25,798 bases of DNA from SXXH01 sp041165735 (GCA_046341775.1 JBKDQQ010000040.1:1-25798), one strand, 5' to 3'; positions 6,924 to 15,355 are shown, counted from the stretch's first letter. Numbers and translations: made by a program. Notes: generated by a model from the letters alone, not told the origin.

Positions 6924-9900
6924 GGAAGCTCGTCGTCTTCCTGCTGGCTTTCGCCGCCGGCCTGGGCTTCCTCCTGTGGCGCCAGTCGCGCATGGCGCCG
7001 CCGCCCGCACCGCCCGCGCCGACGGAGCCGGAGACGCGTCCCTTCACCGAGGTGGAGGTCAAGCAAGGCGAGGACGGGAAGGGCCAGGCCGTGGGCGTGC
7101 TGCTCGACGGGCCGCTCGACTTCGCCGAGCGCGTGCAGGTCGACGGCGAGCCGCGGCGCGCGCTCGTGCTGCGCAGCTCCGACGTCGATTCGCTCGAGGG
7201 CGGCCGCTACCTGCTGAAGGACCTCGCGGTCGACCTGTACGACCCGCAGGCCGGGCTCGTGCGCGCCACCTTGCGCGCGCCGCGCGCCACGGTCGTGCTC
7301 GCCGTGGTGGACGGCGTCCCCGCGCTCGCCCCGTCGAACCCGGTGGAGCTCGAGCAGCCCAGCGCCACGATCCTGCGCGGTTCGCCGATCACGCCGCTGA
7401 AGGTCGAGTCGTCGCGGCTTTCGTGGCTGCCCGGCGAGGACCTCTACCGCACCGACGAGGCCGTGGTCGCCACCGGCGCGGGCTTGCGAGGTTCGGGGAT
7501 CGGCTTCGAGGCGCGCGGACAAGGCGCGACGATCGAGTTGAAGCGCGCCGTCTCCATCGCGTTCGAGCTGGAGGACGGCGGCGTGGCGACTCTTTCGTCC
7601 GGCGCCACCGCGGGCGTCGTGCTGCGATCCGTGGAGCGCGACGGCGGCGAGTTGCTGCAGCTCGTCGCCTCCGGCGGCGCGCGGCTGGTCCTCGCGGGCG
7701 GGCGAGCCATCGCCATCGAAGGCGAGACGATCACGATCGTCGGTCGCCCGGGCGACGAGGACCGGCCGTTCCAACTGCTTTCGGCGGTCGCCGAGCGCGG
7801 CGTGGTGGCCGAGCACCTCGGCGACACCTTGCGCGCGGACCGCGCCGAATTCGCCTTCCGCCCCGACAACGGCCTGTCGCGCGGGGAGCTCGTCGGCAGC
7901 GTCGAACTCGAGTCGCGCGGCGACAAGCTGCGCAGCGAGATCGCCGTGTTCGAGTTCTCCGAGGCGGGCCTGCTCACCCGCGCCGAGTTCAGCGGCTCGC
8001 CGCGCGGCGAACTGGCGCTGGGCCGGGTGGGCGACGCGGCCGAGGCCCGCGGCGAACGCGCCGTGCTCGACGGACTCGGTCCGTTGGTCGTGTCGCGTGG
8101 AGCCGAGGACCGCATGACCATCGCCGGTCCGGCGAGCCTCGAACTGCGGCAGTCCGGCATCGTGCTCAAGGCGCGCGAGAGCCTGTCGGCGCAAGCCGCG
8201 CTCGACGGCGCGAGCGGGCGACTCGAGGCCATCGGCGAAGTGCGCCTCGTGCGCGGCGCCGACGAGCTCGCCGGCGAGCGCGTCGAGCTCGACTCTCGCG
8301 CCGCGCCCGGCGGCGCGCGCCTCTTCGCGTATCGCAGCCTCGGTTCGACGCGCTTGTCGGCGACCACCAGGTCCGGCGCGCCCTTCCGCGCCACCGCTTC
8401 GAGCGGCGTGCGCGGCCGGCTCGAAGGCGCGCGCTTCCTCGTCGACGAGGCGCGCGACGTGCGCATCGAGCATGGCGCCGCCGCCGAGTTCGTGGCGGAG
8501 GCGCGACTGGTCGAGGACTTCGACGCGGCGGGCGCGTCCTTCCGCGCCTCGGGCGACGTGCGCATCGCCGCGCCGCAAGGCTCGGGCTTCGCGCAGGAGG
8601 CGCGCGTCGTCGGACAGGACCGCGTCGAGCTCTTCGGCACGCCCGAGGCGCCCGCCCGGTGGTCGAACGCGGCGAACGACGCGCGCGGCGGTTGGCGCGC
8701 GACCGCGCAAGCCTTGTCCATCGCCGCCGATCCGCGCCGCCTCGAGGCCAAGGGCGCCGTGGTCGCGCGCGTGGAGGCCGAGGGCGCCGAACTCGACTTG
8801 TCCAGCGGCTCCTTCGTGGTCGAGCTCGGCGCGGAGGCGCCGACGCGCCCCGTGGTGGTCGTGGCCGAATCGAGCGTGCATGCGGTGCTCGTGCAGGCGG
8901 GCGACAAGGTCGTGCTCGACGGCGAGTACCTGCGCGCCGACGGGGAACTCTCGCTGGTGCGCGAGGAAGCGACGCGTCCCGACGGGACGCGCGCGGTCGT
9001 CGAACGCGAAGTCGCCAGCGGCGTCGAGGTCCTCGCGCGCACGAAGGTGCGCGTCTCGTGGCTGGGCGACGCGGCCTTCTCGGGCGAGGGCGACCGCTTC
9101 TGGATGCACAAGGACGGGCGCATGCGCCTCGACGCCGCGCCGGGCGAACGACTCTCCGTCGCGGGCCGTCTGGCGGGCACGGCGCTCGACTACGACGCCA
9201 CGGCCACTTGGCTCGAACGCAGCACCGCGCCCGCGAGCCTGGAGCTCGCCGCGCCCTTGCTCCTCCTGCGCGATGGTTCGCCGCGCCGCGCGGACGCCAC
9301 GGTGCTGCGCAAGTTGCAGGCCGGCAGGCTGAAGGTCGACTCGACCAGCATCCTGCTCGAAGGCGCCGTCGCCAGCGGAGCGCCTGGGCAACCCGAGTGG
9401 GAGGCGGGCAGCACGCGCCTCGAAGGTTGGGACGAGGAGGGTCGCGAGTGGCGCGTGCAAGCCGGCTCGATCCGCCTGCGCGGCGACTTCCGCGACGCGC
9501 GGCGATTGGAGGCGGAGGACATCCAATCGCTCGTCGCCCAAGGCGGCTTCCGCGCCGACTTCGGCGACTCGTTGTCGGCGACCGGCGATCGGCTGGACGG
9601 CGTGCCGGGCCGCCTGCGCTTCGAGGGCCGCCCCGCCTTGATGCGACTCGAGGACTCCGAGTGGGAATCGGAGTGGATCCAGTACGACCTCGTCAACCTG
9701 CTCCTGTCCACCGACGCCGGCGAGCTGCGCTCGAAGACCGGCGCGACCGGCATGTCGTGGGCGCTGCGCTACGACTCGTTGCAGCCCTTCGACCAGCAGG
9801 ACTCGACCATCCTCGCCCTGCGCAACCCGCGCATGCGCGCCGGCCAGCGCCAGGTGCGCGCGGATTGGGTGCTGTTCTGGCTCGATCGCGAGCGCTGGCG

Positions 9901-12088
9901 CCGCGGCGGCCTGCGCGCCATCAAGAGCGGCATGGGGGCGCCCGACCTGCGCAGCCGCGAGCTCTCCGGCGCGGGGGAGCCGCTGGAACCGCGCGGCGCG
10001 CAAGGCGCGCGCGTGCCGGCCGACGAGATGATGCGCGAGCAACTCGCGGGCCTGCCGCTGGGCGACGCGCTGGCCGAGGTCTACATCGAAGGCAACATCG
10101 AGTACTACGACGCCGGCGAGCGGCAGGCTCGCGCCGCTGCGGTGTACCTCGACCTCGTGGAGCAGCACGGCTGGATCCAGCAGGGCGACCTCTCGATCGA
10201 GTTGAACCTGCGCGAACGGCCCGAACGGCTGCGCGTCAAAGCCGACTGGCTGCGCATCTCGAACACCCCGGCCGGCGCGGAGCTGCGCGCCGCCAGCGCG
10301 ATCCTCAGCTCGTGCGAGTACGACGATCCGCACTACGTGATCGAGACCGGGGACCTGAGGTTCGTGCCTCGCCAGGAGTCGAAGGACGAGCGCGTGGCCT
10401 ATTCGGTCGCGGCGCGCGACAACGCGATCCGCTTCCAGAACGGCTTCAAGCTGCCGCTGCCTTCGATCGTGTTCGAGACCGACGAGCGCGGCAATCCGCT
10501 CGTCGACCGCCTCGTGCTCGGCAACAGCGCGCGACTGGGCACGCAGATCCGCGCTTCGATCAACGCCGACCTCGGCTCGCTGGGACTGGGCTTCGGCAAG
10601 ATCTTCGCCGGCCTGATCGGCCTGCCCTCGACCGACATCCGCGGCGGCTGGAACTACGACGTGGGCCTGCTCGGTTCGCGCGGCGTGCTGCTCGGCGCCG
10701 AGCTCGACCTGCAGATCGCCCGGCGCTTCCGGCTCAAGACCTCGATCGACGCCATCCCCGACGACGGGCGCGACCGGGGCTTCGTGCGCGTCGATCCCGA
10801 CGATCGCGACACGCTGCGCACCTGGCTCGTCGCCCGCGGGCGCTACGACCTCGGTCCAGGCGAGTGGATCGACATCGTCGGTTCGCTGCAGTCGGACCCC
10901 GGCGTCCAGGCCGAGTTCTTCGAGAACGACTACCTCGCGTACGAACAGAAGGACGTCTACCTCCACTGGCGCAAGGCGCGCGAGGAATGGTACGCGTCGG
11001 CCATCGCCAAGTTCGTCGTAGAGGACCGCACCGACACCGAGGAGCTGCCCTCCGCCTTCCTGTACCTGCCGCGCAAGCGCGTGGGCGGCGTGGCGGGGGC
11101 CGATGCGTACTGGACCGGCACGGCCACGGCCGCGAACCTGCGCAGGCTCGAGGGCGATCCGACCTACTACCCCTACACCACGCCGTATCCCGACGGACTG
11201 GGCGAACGCGAAGTCGTGCGCGCGTCGGTCGACCAGCGCATCGAGCTGCCCTTCGACGTCGGCGTCGCCGCCGTGCGCGCCACGCCCTACATCCAAGGCA
11301 GCGCGCGCATCTGGGACCAGGCCGTCGATCCCGAGGACTCGGCTTCGCGCGCCGCGCTGATCGGCGGCCTCGAGTTCTCGAGCACCTTCTGGCGGCGTTC
11401 GGCCGGCGGCGCGGTGCAGACGATCACGCCGTCGCTCGCCGTCGCGGGCGCCTTCGCTTCGTGGGAGAGCGAGGCCGAGCCCGTGTACTTCGACCCCATC
11501 GAGGCTCCGCTCGACGGCGAACTGGTCGAGGCGGGCTTGCGCACGCGCTGGTCGTCGCCCATGTCGCGCGAACGCTTCGACGCGGACCTGCGCCTCCAGC
11601 GGCGCATGCTGCCCGACGAGTCCGACACGCGACCGGCCAAGGTGCTGGGCGAGTACCTCACTTGGCTCGGGCAGGTGCCCGTGGGCCTGCGCCACGACGG
11701 CCGCTACGAGCTCGACGGCGCCAGCTCGCCCTACGCGCGCACCGCGCTCGGCTTCGAACCCACTCCTTCGCTGGGCCTCGAGTTCGGGCACGTGCATGGA
11801 CGCTCCGAGGCCGGCGACCCCTTGTTCGAGGCCGTCACCGGCGCGTTGCGCTGGCGCTGGACGACCAAGTGGGAGCTGCAGTTCCAGCAGAGCCTCTCGC
11901 TGCTCGAGGACGCGAGCCTCGGCAACCAGATCCTCCTGCGGCGACTCGACCACGACTTCGTCACGGAGATCGAAGTCTCCTATCGCGCCGGCGAAGGCGC
12001 CTCGTTCAGCCTGAACTTGCTGCCCAAGCTCTCGTGGCGCCGCCAGGGCCTGGGCCTGCTCGACAACTGGTTGGGCCTCTACCACTAG
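6920..12088 (+). CDS. Giant LptC/LptA/LptD-like LPS export protein with N-terminal membrane anchor
   Basis: This 1722-residue protein occupies the lptC position after kdsDC. Residues 4-20 form one hydrophobic helix after MRK, flanked by WRQSR and a Pro/Ala-rich linker; it looks like an uncleaved inner-membrane anchor, as in LptC. Residues about 35-190 resemble the LptC jellyroll (GRYLLKDLAVDLYDPQAG near 96-113). From about 200 to 1050 there are many beta-strand repeats of the OstA/LptA type, for example near 305-370 and 431-460. From about 1050 the protein resembles LptD: YIEGNIEYYDAGERQARAA, then SSCEYDDPHYVIETGDLRFVP (Cys1132), NAIRFQNGFKLPLPSIVF, and a long alternating-hydrophobicity region rich in aromatics that could be the outer-membrane barrel. 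I infer a role in moving LPS to the outer membrane. LptB, LptF/G and LptE are not in the window. Domain borders are estimates, and a cleaved signal peptide (making it a long LptD) is the main alternative. Confidence 0.8.
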   Translation: MRKLVVFLLAFAAGLGFLLWRQSRMAPPPAPPAPTEPETRPFTEVEVKQGEDGKGQAVGVLLDGPLDFAERVQVDGEPRRALVLRSSDVDSLEGGRYLLKDLAVDLYDPQAGLVRATLRAPRATVVLAVVDGVPALAPSNPVELEQPSATILRGSPITPLKVESSRLSWLPGEDLYRTDEAVVATGAGLRGSGIGFEARGQGATIELKRAVSIAFELEDGGVATLSSGATAGVVLRSVERDGGELLQLVASGGARLVLAGGRAIAIEGETITIVGRPGDEDRPFQLLSAVAERGVVAEHLGDTLRADRAEFAFRPDNGLSRGELVGSVELESRGDKLRSEIAVFEFSEAGLLTRAEFSGSPRGELALGRVGDAAEARGERAVLDGLGPLVVSRGAEDRMTIAGPASLELRQSGIVLKARESLSAQAALDGASGRLEAIGEVRLVRGADELAGERVELDSRAAPGGARLFAYRSLGSTRLSATTRSGAPFRATASSGVRGRLEGARFLVDEARDVRIEHGAAAEFVAEARLVEDFDAAGASFRASGDVRIAAPQGSGFAQEARVVGQDRVELFGTPEAPARWSNAANDARGGWRATAQALSIAADPRRLEAKGAVVARVEAEGAELDLSSGSFVVELGAEAPTRPVVVVAESSVHAVLVQAGDKVVLDGEYLRADGELSLVREEATRPDGTRAVVEREVASGVEVLARTKVRVSWLGDAAFSGEGDRFWMHKDGRMRLDAAPGERLSVAGRLAGTALDYDATATWLERSTAPASLELAAPLLLLRDGSPRRADATVLRKLQAGRLKVDSTSILLEGAVASGAPGQPEWEAGSTRLEGWDEEGREWRVQAGSIRLRGDFRDARRLEAEDIQSLVAQGGFRADFGDSLSATGDRLDGVPGRLRFEGRPALMRLEDSEWESEWIQYDLVNLLLSTDAGELRSKTGATGMSWALRYDSLQPFDQQDSTILALRNPRMRAGQRQVRADWVLFWLDRERWRRGGLRAIKSGMGAPDLRSRELSGAGEPLEPRGAQGARVPADEMMREQLAGLPLGDALAEVYIEGNIEYYDAGERQARAAAVYLDLVEQHGWIQQGDLSIELNLRERPERLRVKADWLRISNTPAGAELRAASAILSSCEYDDPHYVIETGDLRFVPRQESKDERVAYSVAARDNAIRFQNGFKLPLPSIVFETDERGNPLVDRLVLGNSARLGTQIRASINADLGSLGLGFGKIFAGLIGLPSTDIRGGWNYDVGLLGSRGVLLGAELDLQIARRFRLKTSIDAIPDDGRDRGFVRVDPDDRDTLRTWLVARGRYDLGPGEWIDIVGSLQSDPGVQAEFFENDYLAYEQKDVYLHWRKAREEWYASAIAKFVVEDRTDTEELPSAFLYLPRKRVGGVAGADAYWTGTATAANLRRLEGDPTYYPYTTPYPDGLGEREVVRASVDQRIELPFDVGVAAVRATPYIQGSARIWDQAVDPEDSASRAALIGGLEFSSTFWRRSAGGAVQTITPSLAVAGAFASWESEAEPVYFDPIEAPLDGELVEAGLRTRWSSPMSRERFDADLRLQRRMLPDESDTRPAKVLGEYLTWLGQVPVGLRHDGRYELDGASSPYARTALGFEPTPSLGLEFGHVHGRSEAGDPLFEAVTGALRWRWTTKWELQFQQSLSLLEDASLGNQILLRRLDHDFVTEIEVSYRAGEGASFSLNLLPKLSWRRQGLGLLDNWLGLYH

Positions 12089-12089
12089 C

Positions 12090-12112
12090 CCCGCGCCGCG
12101 GGCCTTTTCTTC
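12090..12112 (+). terminator. Candidate intrinsic terminator after the lpt gene
   Basis: Two bases after the stop codon, CCCGC (12090-12094) can pair with GCGGG (12098-12102) across a 3-base loop, followed by CCTTTTCTTCC. The stem is short, but the T-rich tract is unusual for this GC-rich window, so it may end the kdsD-kdsC-lpt transcript. Confidence 0.45.
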
Positions 12113-12175
12113 CGCCTTGCGCGGACTTGGCCCGGCCTTGACCCGCCGGCGCGCCGTTCGCGGGGCCGTGCGTGG

Positions 12176-12181
12176 TAGAGT
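12176..12181 (+). promoter_or_regulatory. Candidate -10 box immediately upstream of tatA
   Basis: TAGAGT ends 6 bases before the ATG at 12188. A transcript starting 6-7 bases downstream would begin at or next to the ATG, so the mRNA would be leaderless. No convincing -35 is seen at 16-18 bases. Confidence 0.35.
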
Positions 12182-12187
12182 CCGAAC

Positions 12188-12682
12188 ATGGTCCTCGCCC
12201 TGTTCGAGAGCCTTGGCGGCTCCGAGCTCGTCATCGTCGGCATCGCCGCCTTGCTGGTCTTCGGCAAGCGCCTGCCCGAGGTGGCCACGCAAGCCGGCAA
12301 GCAGATCGCCAAGCTGCGCCATGGCCTCGACCAGTCGTGGAAGGAGACCGGGCTCGACAAGGAGATCAACGAGCTCAAGGAGGTGCTGCCGAACGTCGCG
12401 CCCTCCGAACTCGCGCGCAACGCCTCGCGCCGGTTCCAGCAGCGCCTCGCCGACAAGGCGCGGCAGGAAGGGTTGGACCCCGCGGCGCAGTTCGAGCAGG
12501 ACTCCGACCAGGACGACGACATGACGCCGACTCCGTTGATGGAGCGGCCGAACTTGATGCACACGACCGGATCCCGACCGCAGGGCGGCGCGCTCCCCGA
12601 GGCGGGAGCCGCGTCGAGTCCGGCTCCGGCGGCCGATGCCGCGACGGGGCAGGGGCAGCACACCGACAAGGCCGCCGGCTGA
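12188..12682 (+). CDS. tatA: Sec-independent translocase TatA/TatB family protein
   Basis: Tat components carry folded, usually cofactor-bearing proteins across the cytoplasmic membrane. The N-terminus has the TatA/B pattern: a short exterior segment, a transmembrane helix at about 13-25 (ELVIVGIAALLVF), the FGKRLPEVA hinge (25-33), then an amphipathic helix (TQAGKQIAKLRHGLDQSWKE). The length of 164 residues is nearer TatB than a typical TatA (about 90). The tail is acidic, then Ala/Pro/Gly-rich and probably disordered. The GKRLP hinge does not separate TatA from TatB, so treat the symbol as family level. No tatC is in the window. The gene starts 99 bp after the lpt stop, with a likely terminator between. 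Confidence 0.85.
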   Translation: MVLALFESLGGSELVIVGIAALLVFGKRLPEVATQAGKQIAKLRHGLDQSWKETGLDKEINELKEVLPNVAPSELARNASRRFQQRLADKARQEGLDPAAQFEQDSDQDDDMTPTPLMERPNLMHTTGSRPQGGALPEAGAASSPAPAADAATGQGQHTDKAAG

Positions 12683-12721
12683 ACGCCGCGCCTCGACGAC
12701 CAGTCATCCGCAACCGGCTTC

Positions 12722-13579
12722 GTGCACCACGCCTACTGCACCAACGGCCTCGCGCACCATCGTCCGCGCCAGGCGTGCGAGCTGCTCGCCGACCTCGGCT
12801 ATCGCGGCGTCGCCTTGACGCCCGATGCGGGTGGATTGGACCCTCTCGCCCCCGACCCGCGCACCGTGCTCGAGGTGCGCGAGGTCTGCCGCGACCGCGG
12901 CTTGTCGATCGTGGTCGAGACGGGTGCGCGCTACGCGCTGGATGCGCGTCGCAAGCACCACCCCTCGTTGATGGACGCCACCCCAGCCGGACGGGACCTG
13001 CGCCTCGACTACTACCGGCGCTGCCTCGATCTGGCCGCCGACCTGGGCGCCCCGGTCCTGTCCTTGTGGTCGGGCAGCCACCCGGACGGCGTGCATGCCG
13101 AGGACCCGGAACCGACCGGCATCCACGCGGAGGCTTGGGATCGCCTGGGGGCCGGGATGGCGCGCGTGCTCGCCCTGGCGGCCGAGCGCGGCGTGGTCGT
13201 GGCCTTCGAGCCCGAGCCGGGCATGTGGATCGAGCGCCCGGCTGGATATCGGCACCTCCTCGAACGGCTTGGGACCACCCCCGCGCCCTTGCGGCTGACA
13301 TTGGACCTCGGGCATTGCGTCGTCACCGGCGACCTGCCCATCGCGGACACGATCCGATCCTTGGGGCCCCATTTGGCCCATGTCCAAATCGATGATGCCC
13401 GACCGGGCGTGCACGAGCACCTGCCGCTTGGGGCTGGCGAGTTGGACCTGAAATCCGCGCTAAGTGCCTTGAAATCAATCGGTTACACAGGCCAGTTGGC
13501 CGTCGAGTTGGCGCGCGACTCGCACCGCGGGCCTGAACTGGCCGCACTGTCCCTAAAGGCACTGCGGGACGCGGGTTGA
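12722..13579 (+). CDS. Sugar phosphate isomerase/epimerase-like TIM barrel protein
   Basis: This 285-residue protein belongs to the xylose-isomerase-like TIM barrel (AP-endonuclease 2) superfamily. Candidate metal ligands occur at the expected strand ends: Glu163 in VVAFEPEPG, Asp195 and His198 in LTLDLGHC, His220 in LAHVQIDD, and Glu262 in QLAVELARD. The N-terminus HHAYCTNGLAHH with GYRGVALTPD, and the VVETGARYALD segment, mark a subfamily I associate with planctomycetes. I cannot name the substrate; some relatives sit in ebo metabolite-transport clusters, but no other ebo gene is visible here. The start is GTG at 12722, 39 bases after tatA. It may be co-transcribed with tatA. Confidence 0.82.
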   Translation: MHHAYCTNGLAHHRPRQACELLADLGYRGVALTPDAGGLDPLAPDPRTVLEVREVCRDRGLSIVVETGARYALDARRKHHPSLMDATPAGRDLRLDYYRRCLDLAADLGAPVLSLWSGSHPDGVHAEDPEPTGIHAEAWDRLGAGMARVLALAAERGVVVAFEPEPGMWIERPAGYRHLLERLGTTPAPLRLTLDLGHCVVTGDLPIADTIRSLGPHLAHVQIDDARPGVHEHLPLGAGELDLKSALSALKSIGYTGQLAVELARDSHRGPELAALSLKALRDAG

Positions 13580-13614
13580 GCGGGTGCGTGGGCGGTGGGC
13601 GGCTTGATCCTGTC

Positions 13615-13644
13615 TTGATCCCACCGGCTGCACGGGTCCAGAAT
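13615..13644 (+). promoter_or_regulatory. Candidate promoter for the small cysteine-rich protein gene
   Basis: TTGATC (13615-13620) and CAGAAT (13639-13644) are 18 bases apart, giving a leader of about 55 bases to ATG 13705. A second TTGATCC copy lies 11 bases earlier (13604-13610). The surrounding 125-bp gap shows nothing else. Confidence 0.4.
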
Positions 13645-13704
13645 AGGCGTTCCAGCGGCCCCCGACCGCCGACCCTCTCTCGGGGGTCACCTACCTGAAC
13701 CTAG

Positions 13705-13938
13705 ATGGAGCCCATGGACGCATCCAGTCCCGAAGGCCTCCGGCAGTGTCCGACCCGCACGGACGGCACGCCGGTGCTCTTCGCCCACAAGGTGAGCCTT
13801 GGCCAGTGCCAGGACCGCCAGCGCGGCCTGTACCACAAGTGCCACACCTGCGCGTGGAACAACAACCTCGTGTCCAAGCACGGCGCGCCCACCCTGCAAC
13901 CCAAGGTGCCGGCGCTGCCCAAGCTCGAGGTCGGCTGA
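13705..13938 (+). CDS. Small four-cysteine protein, possible zinc ribbon
   Basis: I do not recognise this 77-residue protein. It has four cysteines at 15, 35, 46 and 49 in the pattern C-x19-C-x10-C-x2-C, and the second pair sits in GLYHKCHTCAWNN, which looks like a zinc-knuckle half-site. It has no signal peptide or membrane segment and ends with a Pro/Lys tail. Codon third positions are strongly GC-biased like the neighbouring genes, and a fair promoter lies upstream, which supports real coding. The start is ATG 13705, with ATG 13714 as an alternative. It stands between the TIM-barrel gene and the convergent LeuA-like gene. A nucleic-acid or metal-binding role is only a guess from the cysteine spacing. 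Confidence 0.68.
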   Translation: MEPMDASSPEGLRQCPTRTDGTPVLFAHKVSLGQCQDRQRGLYHKCHTCAWNNNLVSKHGAPTLQPKVPALPKLEVG

Positions 13939-13980
13939 CCGGGCGGTCGCGCGGCGTTCAGCCCCCCACTCGCTCGGCGC

Positions 13981-15192
13981 TCAGCCCTTCGCGGCCGCCA
14001 ACACTTCGGCCTCGGTCAACAGGCGCTTGCTGCCCTTGGCGCGCTCCAGGACGCGTGCCACGACCTCTTCGGTCGGTGCGACGCCGCGCTTCTCGAGGAA
14101 GTAGGTCACATTCGAGCGACCGCTCATCGGCCCGACCCCGATGACCTGCTCGAGGCCCACCAGGTCGGCCGGCACGCCCGAGTAGACCCGGTTGGCGAGC
14201 CACACATCGCCCTTCTTGAAGGCCTTGATGACGGCCGAGGCGTGCACGCCGGTGCCGGTCTCGAAGGCGTCCTTGCCGAACACCGGGTAGTTGTGGGCGA
14301 CCTCGACCCCCGTGGCCTTGGCGGCGAGCTTCACGTAGTCGCCCAGCATCGTCAGGTCGTTGTCGATCAGGCCGAGCAGCCGCAGGTTGACCAGCAGCAA
14401 GTCCATCTCGGTGTTGCCGGCCCGTTCGCCGATGCCGAGCGCCGTGGCGTGGACGCGCGTCGCTCCCGCCTCGAGCGCCGCCAACGCGTTGACGAGACCC
14501 ATGCCGCGGTCGCGGTGGCCGTGCCAGTCCACGCCCACCGCCGGGTTGAGTTCCTTGGCGATGCCCGCGACGTAGGACACGAGGCGCTTCACTCCGTTGG
14601 GCGTCGCGTGGCCGCAGGTGTCGCAGACGCACACGCGCTTCGCGCCGGCTTCGATCGCCGTCGCGTACAGCGCCCGCACCTGGTCCGGGGTGGCGCGCGT
14701 CGTGTCCTCGGTCACGAACATGCACGGCAGGCCGTTCTTCGTGGCGAAGGACACCGCGTCCTTCACGAGTCCCAGCATCTTGGCGAAGTCCCAGTCCTCG
14801 GCGTATTGGCGGATGGGCGACGAACCGATGAACGCGCACACCTCGATCGGCACGCCGGTGCGCTGCACCATGTCGACCACCGGCTCGATGTCCGAGACGA
14901 CCGTGCGGCAGGCGACATTCGGCCGGATCTTGAGCGCGCGCATCTCCCGCGCGAGGCGTTCGATGTGCTCCCGCGCCCGCGGTCCGGCGCCGGGCAGTCC
15001 CACATTCGCCGTGTGGATGCCCAGCCGATCCATCAGGTGGATGAGCGCGAGCTTGTCGTCCAGGTCGGGATCGAGCACCGACGGCGATTGCAGGCCGTCG
15101 CGCAGGGTCTCGTCGTCGAACTGGATCCCTCCGGAAGCCTTCCAATCCGGGGTGTTCCAGTCGTGGATCAGCGCATCGCGGTCGGTGGTCAT
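13981..15192 (-). CDS. 2-isopropylmalate synthase family protein (LeuA-like)
   Basis: This 403-residue protein belongs to the HMG-CoA lyase-like acyltransferase family that condenses acetyl-CoA with a 2-oxoacid. Visible motifs are FDDETLRDGLQSP (25-37, active-site Arg31-Asp32), the metal-binding pair His224 and His226 in DWHGHRDRG, and the family signature GIGERAGNTEMDL. The GTGVHASAVIKAFKKGD and VYSGVP segments follow the LeuA/homocitrate-synthase pattern. It lacks the C-terminal leucine-binding regulatory domain of the 500-residue LeuA type. The usual HxHND motif reads HGHRD here. Isopropylmalate, citramalate or homocitrate synthase cannot be separated from sequence alone; leucine synthesis is my first choice. 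The start is ATG 15192, excluding an unrelated upstream extension. It is divergent from lysC, and a TACCAT -10-like box (15229-15224) precedes it. Confidence 0.88.
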   Translation of the reverse strand: MTTDRDALIHDWNTPDWKASGGIQFDDETLRDGLQSPSVLDPDLDDKLALIHLMDRLGIHTANVGLPGAGPRAREHIERLAREMRALKIRPNVACRTVVSDIEPVVDMVQRTGVPIEVCAFIGSSPIRQYAEDWDFAKMLGLVKDAVSFATKNGLPCMFVTEDTTRATPDQVRALYATAIEAGAKRVCVCDTCGHATPNGVKRLVSYVAGIAKELNPAVGVDWHGHRDRGMGLVNALAALEAGATRVHATALGIGERAGNTEMDLLLVNLRLLGLIDNDLTMLGDYVKLAAKATGVEVAHNYPVFGKDAFETGTGVHASAVIKAFKKGDVWLANRVYSGVPADLVGLEQVIGVGPMSGRSNVTYFLEKRGVAPTEEVVARVLERAKGSKRLLTEAEVLAAAKG

Positions 15193-15223
15193 GGCGAGTC
15201 TCGCAGGGTGGTGTCGAGAGGGG

Positions 15224-15229
15224 ATGGTA
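15224..15229 (-). promoter_or_regulatory. Candidate -10 box for the LeuA-like gene
   Basis: TACCAT reads on the minus strand at 15229-15224, placing a start site about 25 bases upstream of ATG 15192. No -35 match is evident. It shares the 163-bp divergent region with the lysC promoter. Confidence 0.35.
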
Positions 15230-15335
15230 GCACGCGACCGCGCCACGCCGGACCTGCGCCTGCGCGGCCCGCCTATGCCCGGGAACTTGCCGGATGCGGC
15301 GACACGCGATGAGTGAGTCGGGAGGTCGCGTTCCG

Positions 15336-15341
15336 TATAAA
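15336..15341 (+). promoter_or_regulatory. Candidate -10 box for lysC
   Basis: TATAAA (15336-15341, within the AT-rich GTATAAATAGG) is the most AT-rich spot nearby. It ends 14 bases before the lysC ATG at 15356, giving a leader of only about 7 bases. No clear -35 is visible. Confidence 0.45.
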
Positions 15342-15355
15342 TAGGACCATCCACC

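Noticed and set aside
3513..7010. ScpA as a 1165-residue protein with a long N-terminal extension
   Set aside because: Only the part from GTG 4427 has ScpA sequence. The extension runs antisense through kdsD and kdsC and in another frame through the M50 gene, and the GGAGG site supports the internal start.
6976..12141. A 1721-codon plus-strand frame nearly as long as the lpt gene
   Set aside because: It is the alternative frame of the same gene, with extreme Arg/Ala content, no plausible start context and no recognisable domain.
6497..12661. A 2054-codon open frame on the minus strand, opposite the lpt gene
   Set aside because: It is an antisense shadow created by very high GC and strong third-position bias of the plus-strand gene. 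Its protein is Arg/Ala/Gly/His-rich with no motifs, while the plus frame has a coupled start, a membrane anchor and LptD motifs.
13937..13948. Hairpin GACC-GGGC-GGTC at the end of the four-cysteine protein gene as a terminator
   Set aside because: The stem is only 4-5 bp, overlaps the stop codon and has no T-run.
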